Part shown: positions 17,215 through 25,914 of the stretch, in pieces
How positions within the stretch are numbered: the stretch's first letter is position 1
Layout: each line of letters begins with the position of its first letter
Source: Polyangium jinanense
GTDB taxonomy: Bacteria > Myxococcota > Polyangia > Polyangiales > Polyangiaceae
Length of the DNA: 64,000 nucleotides
Assembly: GCF_028435365.1 (NCBI RefSeq)
Contig: NZ_JAGTJJ010000021.1
Coordinates: 62,001-126,000, forward strand
Direction of reading: 5' to 3'
The notes under the pieces: generated by a model
Told to the model about the DNA's origin: nothing
What the model saw: the letters and a program-made list of their open reading frames with translations, nothing else
Databases searched by the model: none
Made by a program: the position numbers and the translations under genes

Positions 17215-18408
17215 TCAGGGCGTCGCGGCCGAGGCTTCGTCTAGCAGCTTGTCGAAGCACCCGGCGGCGAACTTGCTCCGGACGGCGTGGAGCTTCGCGC
17301 GCGCTTCTCGTTCGGACGCGTTGCGACTGGCCCATTCCTTTCGCATCTGCGGCTCGAGCTGCGCCATCCGTCGCTGCGCGCGCTCTCGCTCCGAGGGGGA
17401 CGTGGAGGGGTCCCGCACCGCGGTCTCGAGCTGGTCGTATTCGGCAGATACGCCGTATCGGACGCGTTCGCCCATCCAGGTTTCGGTTCGCCGGTAGGTC
17501 GGGTCGGACAATCGCGCGCAGAGCGTCGGCTCGTCGACCGCCCTCGGCGCAATCGTGGTCATCCCGGTGAACAAGGCCTTCGCCCTATCCGCCGGCAGAG
17601 GCGTGAGCTTTCCAAAGACGTAAGATCCGTAATGGAGCCAGACGTCGACACCCTTCGAGCGCCCGTCGAAGTCGGTGATGGCGAACGACCACGCGCCGAG
17701 CACGTCGCCGGTAGCCGTGTCGGCGAACCCGACTTCATACGCCCCGGGGCCATCGACGTGGCGCGCCTCGAGCGCGAAGGCGTGGCTCGCCCGGTTGTCC
17801 GCCAGGTTGTGGGCGCGGAACGAGAAGTTCTCGTCCTGCACGACCTGGCCATTCCGGCGGACGATCGCGCGGTACCCGCGCGGCTCGTCACGGAGATCGA
17901 ACGGCACCCAGGCGACGACGTGCGTTTCGCGCACGTACCCGAAGTCCGTTCGGCTCGACGGCTTCACCGTGAAATCGCGCTTCGCGTCGTAGGCGGGGAC
18001 CTGGACGAGCTCGAACGTCGCGGTGCTGAGCACCTCGCTCCCGGCGCGCACTTCGAGCGTGTACGGGCCTTTTTTGGGGTCCGGGACCCGCCACGCGCAG
18101 GCCCCCTTGAAAAAGGTGAAGAAGACGCTGTCGCACTTCCCGTTCGCGCCCGCGATCGGGATCGAGGCCAAGAAACCATCGGGACCACGGAGCGTCCCGA
18201 CAGCGTTGGCCGCGCCTGCGGCATCGTCGAAGAGGATGGTCGCGACGATCTCGCCGTTCACGTAGTCGATCTCCGCCGGGATGATGGCGGCGTGGGGCTT
18301 GGCTGCGTTCGCGTCGATCGGCCCCTCCGCACCGCGCGAGGAAGCGCCGAGCACTCCGCAACCGACGAGACACATGAGGGCGAGCGAGGAGAGGACGCGC
18401 GAGAGCAT
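17215..18408 (-). CDS. Hypothetical lipoprotein with beta-sandwich-like region and helical tail
   Basis: ATG 18408 opens MLSRVLSSLALMCLVGCGV, a lipoprotein signal with lipobox LVGC, giving 397 residues. A longer upstream reading frame to 18621 has no signal and is ignored. Residues 30-260 are beta-rich with two similar halves (IVATILFDD..GTLRGPDG and VVAWVPFDL..RAIVRRNG), possibly two Ig-like domains. Residues 300-397 are a charged helical region (RDPSTSPSERERAQRRMAQ) likely to form a coiled coil. No family is recognised. No clear Shine-Dalgarno site precedes the start. Confidence 0.7.
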   Translation of the reverse strand: MLSRVLSSLALMCLVGCGVLGASSRGAEGPIDANAAKPHAAIIPAEIDYVNGEIVATILFDDAAGAANAVGTLRGPDGFLASIPIAGANGKCDSVFFTFFKGACAWRVPDPKKGPYTLEVRAGSEVLSTATFELVQVPAYDAKRDFTVKPSSRTDFGYVRETHVVAWVPFDLRDEPRGYRAIVRRNGQVVQDENFSFRAHNLADNRASHAFALEARHVDGPGAYEVGFADTATGDVLGAWSFAITDFDGRSKGVDVWLHYGSYVFGKLTPLPADRAKALFTGMTTIAPRAVDEPTLCARLSDPTYRRTETWMGERVRYGVSAEYDQLETAVRDPSTSPSERERAQRRMAQLEPQMRKEWASRNASEREARAKLHAVRSKFAAGCFDKLLDEASAATP

Positions 18409-18607
18409 CGGGAGCGCATTACGCGCGACCAGCGTCGGCGTCCAGCGGAGCCTGCCTGGTCCTTCCACCGGGAAATGCCAGTCCCGGCCAGTGGCAGTCC
18501 ACGTCCAGGACCAGTGGACTCGGCGTGGCCCCCTCGGCGAACGTGGGGCGGGCTCCTGCTCGGTGGCGAGCTGCCCGCGAACGAGCCTGTCGAGCGCACC
18601 GTGAGCC

Positions 18608-18802
18608 GTGCGGAGACTCACGCTGCACCCAGGGGTCGCATCCCAGCAAGGTCCACTTTTGGGGCGCTGCGCAAGTCAATGGAGCGCCGGGCCATACGCG
18701 CCGGCGATTGGGGGGACGGAGGCGCTGCTCGACGGGGTGCGGGCGCGGAAGTTCGGGCGGCTTTGGCGGGTGAAGTTTTCGGAAGCGTGGGGCGCGCCTT
18801 GA
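18608..18802 (+). pseudogene. Possible excisionase-like fragment upstream of the integrase
   Basis: The last 30 codons before TGA 18800-18802 read ALLDGVRARKFGRLWRVKFSEAW, which resembles the wing and helix of small excisionase-type DNA-binding domains. The frame ends 22 bp before the integrase start, the usual place for such a gene. The upstream part shows no convincing helix-turn-helix. The call is tentative. Confidence 0.25.
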
Positions 18803-18824
18803 GCGCCCGGAAAGGAGCGGGGTC

Positions 18825-19563
18825 ATGGCGGTCCGGAAGATGACGCGGCGCGGGAAGATGTTTCTGTTCATCGATCTTCGATATCGACGAGCGGATGGCA
18901 GCAAGGGCCGATTCCGCCGGGACGCGAAGGGGCAGACGATGGCGGCTGCGCGCGAGGAGGAGAAGCGATACCTCCTGAACATCGCGCAGCACGGCGAGCC
19001 GTATGCGCCGGGCGAGGCGGAGGCGGGCGCGGTGCCGCGGTCGGGGAAGACGTTTCGGGACGTCGTGGAGGAGTATCGGGCGACGTTCATGGTGACGGAG
19101 CTCAAGGTGTCGTCGCGGCGGGGGTATGCGGCGCTGCTCGAGGGGACGCTGCTGCCGAGGTTCGGCGAGCTCGCGATCGGGAAGGTGGACGGCGCGGCGG
19201 CGGCGCAGCTCGACCTGGAGCTGTCGGAGCGGGGGCTCGCGCGGGCGACGCGGAACAATGTGCAGGTGGTGATCCGGTCGGTGCTGCGATTCGCGGTGGC
19301 GCGGAAGTATCTGCGCGCGATGCCCGAGGGGATGTCGCGGCTCAAGGCGGTGGGGCAGAGCATTCTGGAGATTCCGTCGGACGAGGAGGTCGAGCGGATC
19401 CTCGCGGCCGCGAGCGAGCGGCATCGGGTGAGCTTTGCGTTGATGGCGTACGCGGGGCTAAGAGGCCGAACGAGGTGCGGGCGCTACGGTGGCGGGATGT
19501 GCGGTTGCGGCGGGATGGGGAGGTCATGGGCGGGTTCGTGAGCGTGCGGGAGGGGCGGTCGCA
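18825..19563 (+). pseudogene. Tyrosine recombinase (phage-type integrase), copy 1, truncated
   Basis: ATG 18825 starts a normal integrase N-terminus. It has an arm-binding-like segment (FLFIDLRYRRADGSKGRFRR), a SAM-like core-binding domain near residues 75-150 (TFRDVVEEYRATFMVTELKV) and the beginning of the catalytic domain up to the first Arg (FALMAYAGLR). Here two extra bases (AG at about 19461) shift the frame. The sequence still matches the other copies to 19563, then breaks off at GGTCGCA. The catalytic His and Tyr are missing, so it is inactive. Confidence 0.8.
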
Positions 19564-19608
19564 GGGTCTTCGCGAAAGGGGCCGACCCCGAGCGGCTCGG
19601 CAGGGTCT

Positions 19609-20064
19609 TCAGGGCAGGTCGGAGGGGAACGGCTGGGCCGTGACGCTCGTCCCGGAGCGCATGTAAAGGAGATCGAACCGACGCCGGGTGAACCGGAATC
19701 CGCTCGCCGTCCGCACGTACTCATCGCTGTAGACGCCGCCCACGTTGGTGTCGACGCCCTCCAGCACGCCGAACTCGCTCAGGTACCAGCGCCCCGTGGC
19801 CCGCTGGGGGTGCGCGTCCGGAACGAGCTCGACGGTGCCGGAGTGGACCGCCTGAATGATACTGCTCCACTTGTTCAGGATGTCGGCCAGGAACGTGACG
19901 ATGTTGTCGCGGCCGACGACGTGATGGCCGGGGATGTCGAGCACCGCGTCCGCCGTGAGGAGGTGGTGCATTTCACCCATCGCCTTGCGGTTCACGAGAT
20001 CGGCGAACCTGGCAACGAGTTCGTGGGCCTCGAACTTTTGCCTGATATCAGCGTTTTTGGACAT
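19609..20064 (-). CDS. SnoaL/NTF2-like protein
   Basis: This 151-residue protein starts at ATG 20064, preceded by GAGGTGACCC. Its pattern fits the SnoaL-like (NTF2-fold) family of small enzymes and binding proteins. It has an N-terminal helix pair (ELVARFADLVNRKAMGEMHH), then LLTADAVLDIPGHHVVGRDNI and long strands including RATGRWYLSEFG and YVRTASGFRFTRRRFDLLY. Cone-shaped folds of this type bind small hydrophobic substrates, and which substrate is bound here cannot be told. It is on the opposite strand and occupies the spacer between integrase copies 1 and 2, which suggests capture as a passenger. Confidence 0.7.
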   Translation of the reverse strand: MSKNADIRQKFEAHELVARFADLVNRKAMGEMHHLLTADAVLDIPGHHVVGRDNIVTFLADILNKWSSIIQAVHSGTVELVPDAHPQRATGRWYLSEFGVLEGVDTNVGGVYSDEYVRTASGFRFTRRRFDLLYMRSGTSVTAQPFPSDLP

Positions 20065-20252
20065 GGGTCACCTCATGACATCGTATGTTGGCATCAATCC
20101 CGCGGCGCCGACGCGCATGACAACCAGCTCGGTCATGCGCCATTCAAAACGGGGGCCGCGCGCGAGATATAGATAGGATAGCACCGTCCATGGCGCACGC
20201 GGCACATGAAATCCCGCGTCCGGACATTGTTTGACCTAGATTCGGTTACAAA

Positions 20253-20556
20253 GTGCAGGTGGTGATCCGATCGGTGCTGCGATTCGCGGTGGTGCGGAAG
20301 TACCTGCGCGCGATGCCCGAGGGGATGCCGCGGCTCAAGGCGGTGGGGCAGAGCATTCTGGAGATTCCGTCGAACGAGGAAGTCGAGCGGATCCTCGCGG
20401 CCGCGAGCGAGCGGCATCGGGTGAGCTTCGCGCTGATGGCGTACGCGGGGCTGCGGCCGAACGAGGTGCGGGCGTTACGGTGGCCGGATGTGCGGCTGCG
20501 GCGGGATGGGGAGCTCGTGGGCGGGTTCGTGAGCGTGCGGGAGGGGCGGTCGCACG
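20253..20556 (+). pseudogene. Integrase internal segment, copy 2
   Basis: About 304 bp nearly identical to 19260-19563. It encodes VIRSVLRFAVVRKYLRAMPE through YAGLRPNEVRALRW to EGRSHA with an open frame and no start of its own. Both ends break at the same places as in copy 1: the left just before GTGCAGGTGGTGATCC and the right just after GGTCGCA. It contains only the middle of the recombinase and cannot be functional. Confidence 0.8.
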
Positions 20557-20668
20557 CAGTTCCGGAGGTTGGATGGCTTCACCGCTCGGCGCACCGCCAA
20601 GCCCAGAAGGGTGAGCCGAGCAGGAGCAATCTTCGGGGCCGCGACTGTACCAGATCTGCGGCACCAAA

Positions 20669-20689
20669 GTTTGTCAGCACCTGACAAAC
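20669..20689. terminator. 9-bp perfect inverted repeat with 3-nt loop
   Basis: GTTTGTCAG and CTGACAAAC face each other across CAC. The hairpin lies 23 bp beyond the stop of the reverse-strand gene ending at 20712, and on that strand it is followed by TTT. A weak intrinsic terminator is the simplest reading, but an operator or a recombination site linked to the cassette array is possible. Confidence 0.4.
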
Positions 20690-20711
20690 CGTTACGTTCT
20701 GGGCGTCGTCT

Positions 20712-21302
20712 TCATTGGTCCACGATCATGGGTAGGCCCAGGCGCGCCGCGTCCTGGAGCGCTGCGCGGAGCGTCTCGACGGCGCTCGCCGCCCTTGTCG
20801 ACCACGGCCTGCTCGACAGCTCCTGAAGCGCCCGCGGGGTCGAACCCACGCGCCGCTCGAAGGGCGAGCTCATCTCAATCGGCGCTGCGAGGTCGCACGG
20901 AACCAGGAGCGTCATGCCAAGGTGCACCACTGCCGAGGGCGCGGTGCCGAAGAGGCCGAAGGGGCCGCGTTTCCGAGGTCGCGCCGCCTCCTCCAGCAGA
21001 GCCTCGTACGACCCCGGATCGACGCGGTGAAAAGCGGGCTCCGCGGCGGAGCGCTCGTCCCACGAAGCGTCTCCGATCGCGGGGAGGGCGCGCAGGTCGC
21101 CGAGCAGCATTTCCAAAATGGCCTCGCGCCGGGCAGGTGCGTCCGGACCGCCGAAGGGTGTGTCCTTCGGGATCTGCAGCATGCCGTGAGGGCCGAGCAG
21201 CGAGTAAGGCAAGCCCGCATCCCACGCGGTCCGCATCGCAGGCGAGATGAAGTCACCAGCGATATAGCGGCTGAGGGGCATTACCATGAAGTCGATGGCC
21301 AT
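20712..21302 (-). CDS. Hypothetical protein, cassette passenger
   Basis: A 196-residue protein from ATG 21302 (AAGAGG six bases upstream), preferred over the ATG at 21344, which has no ribosome site. It has no signal peptide. The N-terminal region MAIDFMVMPLSRYIAGDFIS leads into mixed alpha/beta sequence, and a hydrophobic strand pair (SAVVHLGMTLLVPCDLA) lies near residue 135. I do not recognise the family. It fills the spacer between integrase copies 2 and 3, in the same reverse orientation as the SnoaL-like gene in the preceding spacer. Confidence 0.6.
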   Translation of the reverse strand: MAIDFMVMPLSRYIAGDFISPAMRTAWDAGLPYSLLGPHGMLQIPKDTPFGGPDAPARREAILEMLLGDLRALPAIGDASWDERSAAEPAFHRVDPGSYEALLEEAARPRKRGPFGLFGTAPSAVVHLGMTLLVPCDLAAPIEMSSPFERRVGSTPRALQELSSRPWSTRAASAVETLRAALQDAARLGLPMIVDQ

Positions 21303-21362
21303 CTCCAGCCTCTTCGGCGGACCCGACCGATTTGTCAAGCGCATTCTCCACCGGCTTACCGT

Positions 21363-22021
21363 GTGATCCGGTCGGTGCTGCGATTCGCGGTGGCGCGGAA
21401 GTATCTACGCGCGATGCCCGAGGGGATGCCGCGGCTCAAGGCGGTGGGGCAGAGCATTCTGGAGATTCCGTCGGACGAGGAGGTCGAGCGGATCCTCGCG
21501 GCCGCGAGCGAGCGGCATCGGGTGAGCTTCGCGTTGATGGCGTATGCGGGGCTAAGGCCGAACGAGGTGCGGGCGCTTCGGTGGCGGGATGTGCGGCTGC
21601 GGCGGGAGGGGGAGGTCGTGGGCGGGTTCGTGAGCGTGCGGGAGGGGCGGTCGCACGGGGAGACGCACACGCCGAAGACCGGGCAGCGGGAGGTGCCGGT
21701 GGCGCCGGAGCTGGGGAGGTTGCTAGCGGGGATCGAGGGGCGACGGGTGCGGGGCGGGAGGAGTATGTGGCGCTGAATGAGCGGGGGCGGGCGTGGGGGC
21801 AGTACGGGATCGTGCAGGCGTTCGAGAGGGTGCGGCGGAAGGTGGGGGTTGGGGGGTGGTCGGTGTATTGTTTGCGGCACTACGCGATCACGATGTGGTT
21901 GCGAGTGGGCGTGCCGGTGCACGTGGTGCAGAGGATGGCGGGGCACAAGCATCTCGCGACGACGCAGCGGTATGTGCATCATCTGAAGGAGGATCTGGAG
22001 GAGGCGGGGAGGAGGTTGGCC
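21363..22021 (+). pseudogene. Integrase segment, copy 3, with C-terminal catalytic region
   Basis: It begins at GTGATCCGGTCGG inside the shared repeat and, unlike copies 1 and 2, continues past GGTCGCA into the rest of the catalytic domain. Visible residues are the first Arg (AGLRPNEVRALRW), the box II region (YCLRHYAITMWL), GHKHLATTQRYVHHL with the nucleophilic Tyr, and a final helix. A single-base shift near 21752 separates the two halves. IS66 begins at 22022, cutting the extreme C-terminus. With no N-terminal domain and a frameshift it is inactive. Confidence 0.8.
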
Positions 22022-22047
22022 GTATCTCCTCGCGCAGCCACGTCTTG
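22022..22047. repeat. IS66 left inverted repeat
   Basis: Begins GTATCTCCTCGCGCAGCC and continues with partial similarity for about eight bases. It is the counterpart of 24538-24563. Confidence 0.6.
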
Positions 22048-22192
22048 CTCGACGCCCGCAGACGTGGCAGGGCGCGGCCGGCGCGTTCCCGGGACTGCCC
22101 GGTTCGTCGCAAGCGATCAATACTCCGAGCAGTCCAGTGCCCTCGTCGCGCCGCCTTCGGCCCGGACAATGCGGCATGCCGTTCGCCTTGCG

Positions 22193-23683
22193 CTATCCCT
22201 GAGCCGCGACCTCATGCGGCAGCGCGATCCTCTCTCCGCGCAACGCCGCCATGACCGCCCTACGTAGGTACGCCTTCGGGTCGAGCCCGCAGAGCTTCGC
22301 GCTCTCCACGTACGAATAGAAAAGCGCAGCCACCTCGGTCCCACGCTTCGACCGTGACCCGTAGTGATTCTTGCGCCCGACCACGACGCCGCGTTCGGCT
22401 CTTTCGGTGTGGTTGTTGTCCAGCGGTACGCGCGGATCCACCAGGAAGCGCGTGAGTCCGCTCCACATGCCCGCCATGTATTGGATCGCCTTGTCGAGGC
22501 TGCTCCCAGGTACCACAGCCGTCGTCGTGGCGAATTCCTGGATTCGGTCGATGATCGGCCTCGACACGTTTTCCCGCAGCGCACGCCGCTTCTCGTCGCC
22601 CGCGGCTCCTGCCTCGCACTCCGCCTCGACCGCGTACAGCCCGCGAATCAGCCCGAGCACGGCCTTCGTCGCTTCGGGATAGGACTTCTCCGCCTCGATG
22701 AATTCACGCCGCACGTGAGCCCAACAATGCGCGAGCTTCGTCTTGGCATTCTCCCCCTTGGCCAGCGACTTGTAAACCGCGTAGCCATCGCACATCACGA
22801 CGCCCTCATAGCCGCCGAGCACCTGCTTCGCCTCTGCGGACGAGCGACCTTCGAGGATTCGATAAGCCACTGCATCCGGCGCGACAATCGACCACGCGTG
22901 CCATCGAGACGGCTCATTCTTGCCAAGCAGCGGCCACCGCGTCTCGTCGGCCCCGATGACCGGCTGGCTCAGGACATGGCGCACGAGCGCCTCGTAGCCC
23001 GGCGAAAGGAGACGTGCCAGCCGCTCGATCTGGTCCCATAGCGTCTGCGACTCGACGAGCAGCCCCTCACGCCGCATCTTGCGCACCTGGCGCTCCAGGG
23101 GCGCGTGATCGCAATACTTCTCCGTCGCCACCTCGACGGCGAAGTCGATCGAATACCGTGCGCCCTCGAAGAGCTTCATCGGAGCGGGCGCCGTCTCGAC
23201 GCAGCCACCGCAGCGGCACCGATACTTCTGCCGCTTGTGCTTCTTGAGCTCGAAGCGCCGCGGGACGAAATCGATCTCCTCGGACTCCTCGAATTGCCCC
23301 TCCCACGCCTCGAGCGCACCGCCGCACGAGCCGCAAACCTTGTCCGCCTCGTCGAGCTCGTGCACGACCTCCACGATCGGTAATGATGGCTGCGCTTTCG
23401 GGCCGTGGCCCTTCTGCGGTGGCTTCGGCGGTGTTGGCGGGACGTCTTGCTCATCGCCACCACGCCGCTCCGACTTCTCGCCGAAGAGCAGGCGGTTCTT
23501 TTGGGCAATCTGCTGCTCGAGCTCGGCGATGCGCAGCTTGAGCTGCTCCGGATTGCCGCCCTTGAGCGCGAGGAGTTCGGCGGTCAGCTCGATGATCTTC
23601 TTGGCGAGCTTCTGGTTCTCCCGCTCGAGCAGCAGCGCCGCTTGTCGGAGGACTTCGGGGTCATTCTCGGTATCGAAACGCAT
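22193..23683 (-). CDS. tnpC: IS66 family transposase TnpC
   Basis: This 496-residue protein carries the transposase catalytic core. Order of parts: an N-terminal leucine-rich coiled coil (residues 10-70, LLERENQKLAKKIIELTAEL), a zinc-binding domain with CGSCGG and CRCGGC, then the DDE nuclease. The acidic triad is visible as PVIGADETRW, VVMCDGYAVY and NNHTERAERGVVVGRKN. The C-terminus, SYVESAKLCGLDPKAYLRR, is the conserved IS66 tail. Length and motifs are normal. It sits 62 bp downstream of tnpB. Confidence 0.95.
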   Translation of the reverse strand: MRFDTENDPEVLRQAALLLERENQKLAKKIIELTAELLALKGGNPEQLKLRIAELEQQIAQKNRLLFGEKSERRGGDEQDVPPTPPKPPQKGHGPKAQPSLPIVEVVHELDEADKVCGSCGGALEAWEGQFEESEEIDFVPRRFELKKHKRQKYRCRCGGCVETAPAPMKLFEGARYSIDFAVEVATEKYCDHAPLERQVRKMRREGLLVESQTLWDQIERLARLLSPGYEALVRHVLSQPVIGADETRWPLLGKNEPSRWHAWSIVAPDAVAYRILEGRSSAEAKQVLGGYEGVVMCDGYAVYKSLAKGENAKTKLAHCWAHVRREFIEAEKSYPEATKAVLGLIRGLYAVEAECEAGAAGDEKRRALRENVSRPIIDRIQEFATTTAVVPGSSLDKAIQYMAGMWSGLTRFLVDPRVPLDNNHTERAERGVVVGRKNHYGSRSKRGTEVAALFYSYVESAKLCGLDPKAYLRRAVMAALRGERIALPHEVAAQG

Positions 23684-23745
23684 CGGGTCTCAGACCCTAT
23701 ATGTCGTCAGACCCCTCGAATGTACCGACGGTCCGCAAAAAAAGC

Positions 23746-24123
23746 TCAGCCCCAGCGCAAGACCCGATTGGCGGGTGTATACGCCGGCGGCGAGAGCGGC
23801 ATTCGCCCGATGAGCTCGCTCCCTTCGAGCAGAAGCGCGAGCTCGCTCGTGGTGAGCACGAGCGGGCCGTCCCCAGGTCGCGCCCACGGTGCCGCGAATC
23901 GCCCCTTCGCGAGCCGCTTCGAGAAGAGGCAAAGCCCCGTACCGTCCCAAAACAACACCTTGGACCGCTGGCGGGACCGGCTCACGAAGAGGAATATCTC
24001 ACCCGACATCACGTCGCGGCGCATGCCCTGCGCGACGAGCGCCGTGAGCGTATCGAACGACTTGCGCATGTCGACCGGCTCTCGATACGCGTAGACCCTG
24101 ACCTGCCGCGTCGAGCCGATCAC
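23746..24123 (-). CDS. tnpB: IS66 family accessory protein TnpB
   Basis: A 125-residue protein with the IS66 Orf2 signature: VYAYREPVDMRKSFDTLTAL, then GEIFLFVSRSRQRSKVLFWD and GTGLCLFSKRLAKGRF. It is needed with TnpA and TnpC for IS66 transposition, although its biochemical role is unsettled. Its start ATG overlaps the tnpA stop in an ATGA (24120-24123), the usual coupled arrangement. Confidence 0.93.
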   Translation of the reverse strand: MIGSTRQVRVYAYREPVDMRKSFDTLTALVAQGMRRDVMSGEIFLFVSRSRQRSKVLFWDGTGLCLFSKRLAKGRFAAPWARPGDGPLVLTTSELALLLEGSELIGRMPLSPPAYTPANRVLRWG

Positions 24124-24488
24124 GACAGCCTCCGGAGCAGCTCGGCGAGCGCGTCGAGGTCGAGTCCCTCGACACGTAATCCCGAGCGGTGCTGCACGAC
24201 GAAAGGTCCGCCTGCCCGCGTCGCCGGGACGTCAATGATTTCAACGGGCGAAAACCCGGCAGCCGGCAGCTCCGGCGGCGCCGCGCCCTTGGCCCAGCCG
24301 TACAACGTCCGCCAGTGCAAGCCGATCTCGGGGCCGATCTCTGCGATCGTCGCGCCCTCGTCACGCCGCGACCAGAAGTATTCGATCGCGCGACGACGCA
24401 CCTGCTCGGGGTACGCCCTCCCTCGTCCTCGACCCTCGCTCCGCTCGATCTCCGCACGAATCGCCGACGCTCGCTGATGGTTTCGCAT
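24120..24488 (-). CDS. tnpA: IS66 family TnpA, helix-turn-helix protein
   Basis: ATG 24488 is preferred because GAAGGGAG lies about six bases upstream; a GTG at 24509 is the alternative. The 122-residue product has an HTH unit (YPEQVRRRAIEYFWSRRDEG then ATIAEIGPEIGLHWRTLYGW), the expected terminal-repeat-binding domain of IS66 Orf1, and a conserved tail PFVVQHRSGLRVEGLDLDAL. It is first in the IS operon and overlaps tnpB by four bases. Confidence 0.88.
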   Translation of the reverse strand: MRNHQRASAIRAEIERSEGRGRGRAYPEQVRRRAIEYFWSRRDEGATIAEIGPEIGLHWRTLYGWAKGAAPPELPAAGFSPVEIIDVPATRAGGPFVVQHRSGLRVEGLDLDALAELLRRLS

Positions 24489-24537
24489 CGGGTGCTCCCT
24501 TCGGGGCACCAGCGTCGGAGCCGCAAGCCGTCGGTGT

Positions 24538-24563
24538 CACGACGGGGCTCGGCGAGGACTTAC
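24538..24563. repeat. IS66 right inverted repeat
   Basis: Read inward on the reverse strand it begins GTAAGTCCTCGCCGAGCC, the GTAAG start expected for IS66-family ends. Confidence 0.6.
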
Positions 24564-24663
24564 GAACTCGCGCGCGGGCGCTCCGCGGCCGAGCTTTCAT
24601 GCCGAGCATCCCACGAGCGCAACCCGTGGGGCTCGGGGATTGGCTTGTGTGAACATCGGCGTC

Positions 24664-25173
24664 CTACTCGTCCGGCCGGGCGTAGGCGTCTTCCTCAATG
24701 GCCCGCCGAAGCCGCTTGCGAGCGGCTCGCACGCGCGCATACGCCCGCTCCGCCGTCATACCGAAGTCACGCGCGATTTCGGCGATCGTTTCGCCATACA
24801 GATCGTAACGAACCAGGAATTGCCGCTCCACCTCGCCGAGCGCATCGAGCCCGCGGCGCACGATCTCACGGACCTCCGGATCGGCTCCTGTGGAGAGCTT
24901 GTGGATCCCTGCCTCCCCATCGAGTACCTCTCGGCGGCGCCGTCGGTAATTAACGACGACGCCTCGGGCGACCTTCACGAGCCATGCTCTTGCATCGTCG
25001 CGGAGCTCCTCGGCATGCCGTATCGCGATGACAAAAACCTCTTGGTGGAGATCCTCGAGCGTCTGACCACTGAAACCAAGCCACTGCAACTTCGCACGAA
25101 TCATAGCGGAGTGTGCCACGTACAATGCCTCGATGCGCTTCCGGTGCGGCAGCGATAGGGAACTTTCGGACAT
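24664..25173 (-). CDS. Sigma-70 family RNA polymerase sigma factor (ECF-like)
   Basis: A 169-residue protein with the two ECF domains. Region 2 is FSGQTLEDLHQEVFVIAIRH to RAWLVKVARGVVVNYRRRRR (DNA melting and -10 recognition). Region 4 is LGEVERQFLVRYDLYGETIA then EIARDFGMTAERAYARVRAA (-35 recognition HTH). No anti-sigma gene is adjacent. It is the last gene of a reverse-strand group, starting six bases after the stop of the gene before it and probably coupled to it. It may direct transcription of this island or of the SprT-like group. Confidence 0.85.
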   Translation of the reverse strand: MSESSLSLPHRKRIEALYVAHSAMIRAKLQWLGFSGQTLEDLHQEVFVIAIRHAEELRDDARAWLVKVARGVVVNYRRRRREVLDGEAGIHKLSTGADPEVREIVRRGLDALGEVERQFLVRYDLYGETIAEIARDFGMTAERAYARVRAARKRLRRAIEEDAYARPDE

Positions 25174-25179
25174 CGCAAT

Positions 25180-25914
25180 TCACCCGAGCCGGATCGGCCG
25201 CACGTGGATTGGAGCATCCACATCCCCGCGCCAGTACGGCTCCACGTAGATCAGCCGCCGCAACGAAAACCCAGGTCCATGCGGCTGCATCTTCCAGTGC
25301 CCCGCAACGAGCGTCTGCACGCTCAAGTTGCGCTTCCGCCCTTCGAGGTAATCCCGCACAGCCGGCCGGAAGTCCTTCTCGAGCGGCTTGCCCACCCGAA
25401 AGATCATCGTTCGCGGCACCTCACCCCCGCGCCGTGCATCGGCCTTCCTCCTCCGGCCCCGCGAGCCCGCCGGAGCTGGTGCGCGCACGCGCGCGGGATC
25501 GCTCATCGCGAGACACGTGTTGACGATGAGCCGACCGATCAGCGCCGCCACACGCTCATCGCGCTCGGTCACCGTCATCGGGAAGATCGACATCTCGGTG
25601 AGGTCGTGCTCGGGCAACGAAGGCGGCAAAAGCTGGGCCGTCGTCACCCCGAAGCGCCACAAACACGCAGGCGATGCGGTCCACGCTGCGTAAGCCCACT
25701 TCTCGCTCTTGGGCTCGTGATGGACGAGAACGACACGCACGGGGGACGGCCCCTGCTCCGTGTCGATCGTGAGCAGCCCATTCGGCACCTCGATCAAGAA
25801 GACACGGAATGGAGGGCGCACGCATGCCAGCACTTCCTCGGTCACGGTCGTGGCAAGCAGGGCAGCGGCGTACGTCTCTGGGAGCTGGATCTCTGGATAC
25901 CCGCATTGGGCCAC
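25180..25914 (-). CDS. Hypothetical protein, C-terminal part of a gene split by a frameshift
   Basis: This frame encodes 244 residues from a GTG with no ribosome site. The sequence just upstream in the neighbouring frame (25842-26168) ends its natural coding character at LMSLPRW, exactly where this frame picks up CGYPEIQLPETYAAALLATT. One gene of about 330 residues broken by a single-base indel near 25905-25915 is therefore more likely than two overlapping genes. The product has a beta-rich first half (PFRVFLIEVPNGLLTIDTE, VRVVLVHHEP) and a basic stretch GSRGRRRKADARRGG. No family is recognised. It is followed directly by the sigma factor gene. Confidence 0.55.
   Translation of the reverse strand: MAQCGYPEIQLPETYAAALLATTVTEEVLACVRPPFRVFLIEVPNGLLTIDTEQGPSPVRVVLVHHEPKSEKWAYAAWTASPACLWRFGVTTAQLLPPSLPEHDLTEMSIFPMTVTERDERVAALIGRLIVNTCLAMSDPARVRAPAPAGSRGRRRKADARRGGEVPRTMIFRVGKPLEKDFRPAVRDYLEGRKRNLSVQTLVAGHWKMQPHGPGFSLRRLIYVEPYWRGDVDAPIHVRPIRLG

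Larger units (their letters stand above)
22022..24563 (-). mobile_element. IS66-family insertion sequence
   Basis: The element has the full IS66 set tnpA-tnpB-tnpC on the reverse strand. Its ends are imperfect inverted repeats. The right end, read inward, starts GTAAGTCCTCGCCGAGCC and the left end GTATCTCCTCGCGCAGCC, 14 of 18 matching, and IS66 elements typically start GTAAG. The total is about 2.54 kb, normal for the family. The left end abuts the end of integrase copy 3. The eight bases outside each end (GGTTGGCC and GAACTCGC) do not match, so no target duplication is visible. All three genes are intact, so the element could still move. Confidence 0.8.
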
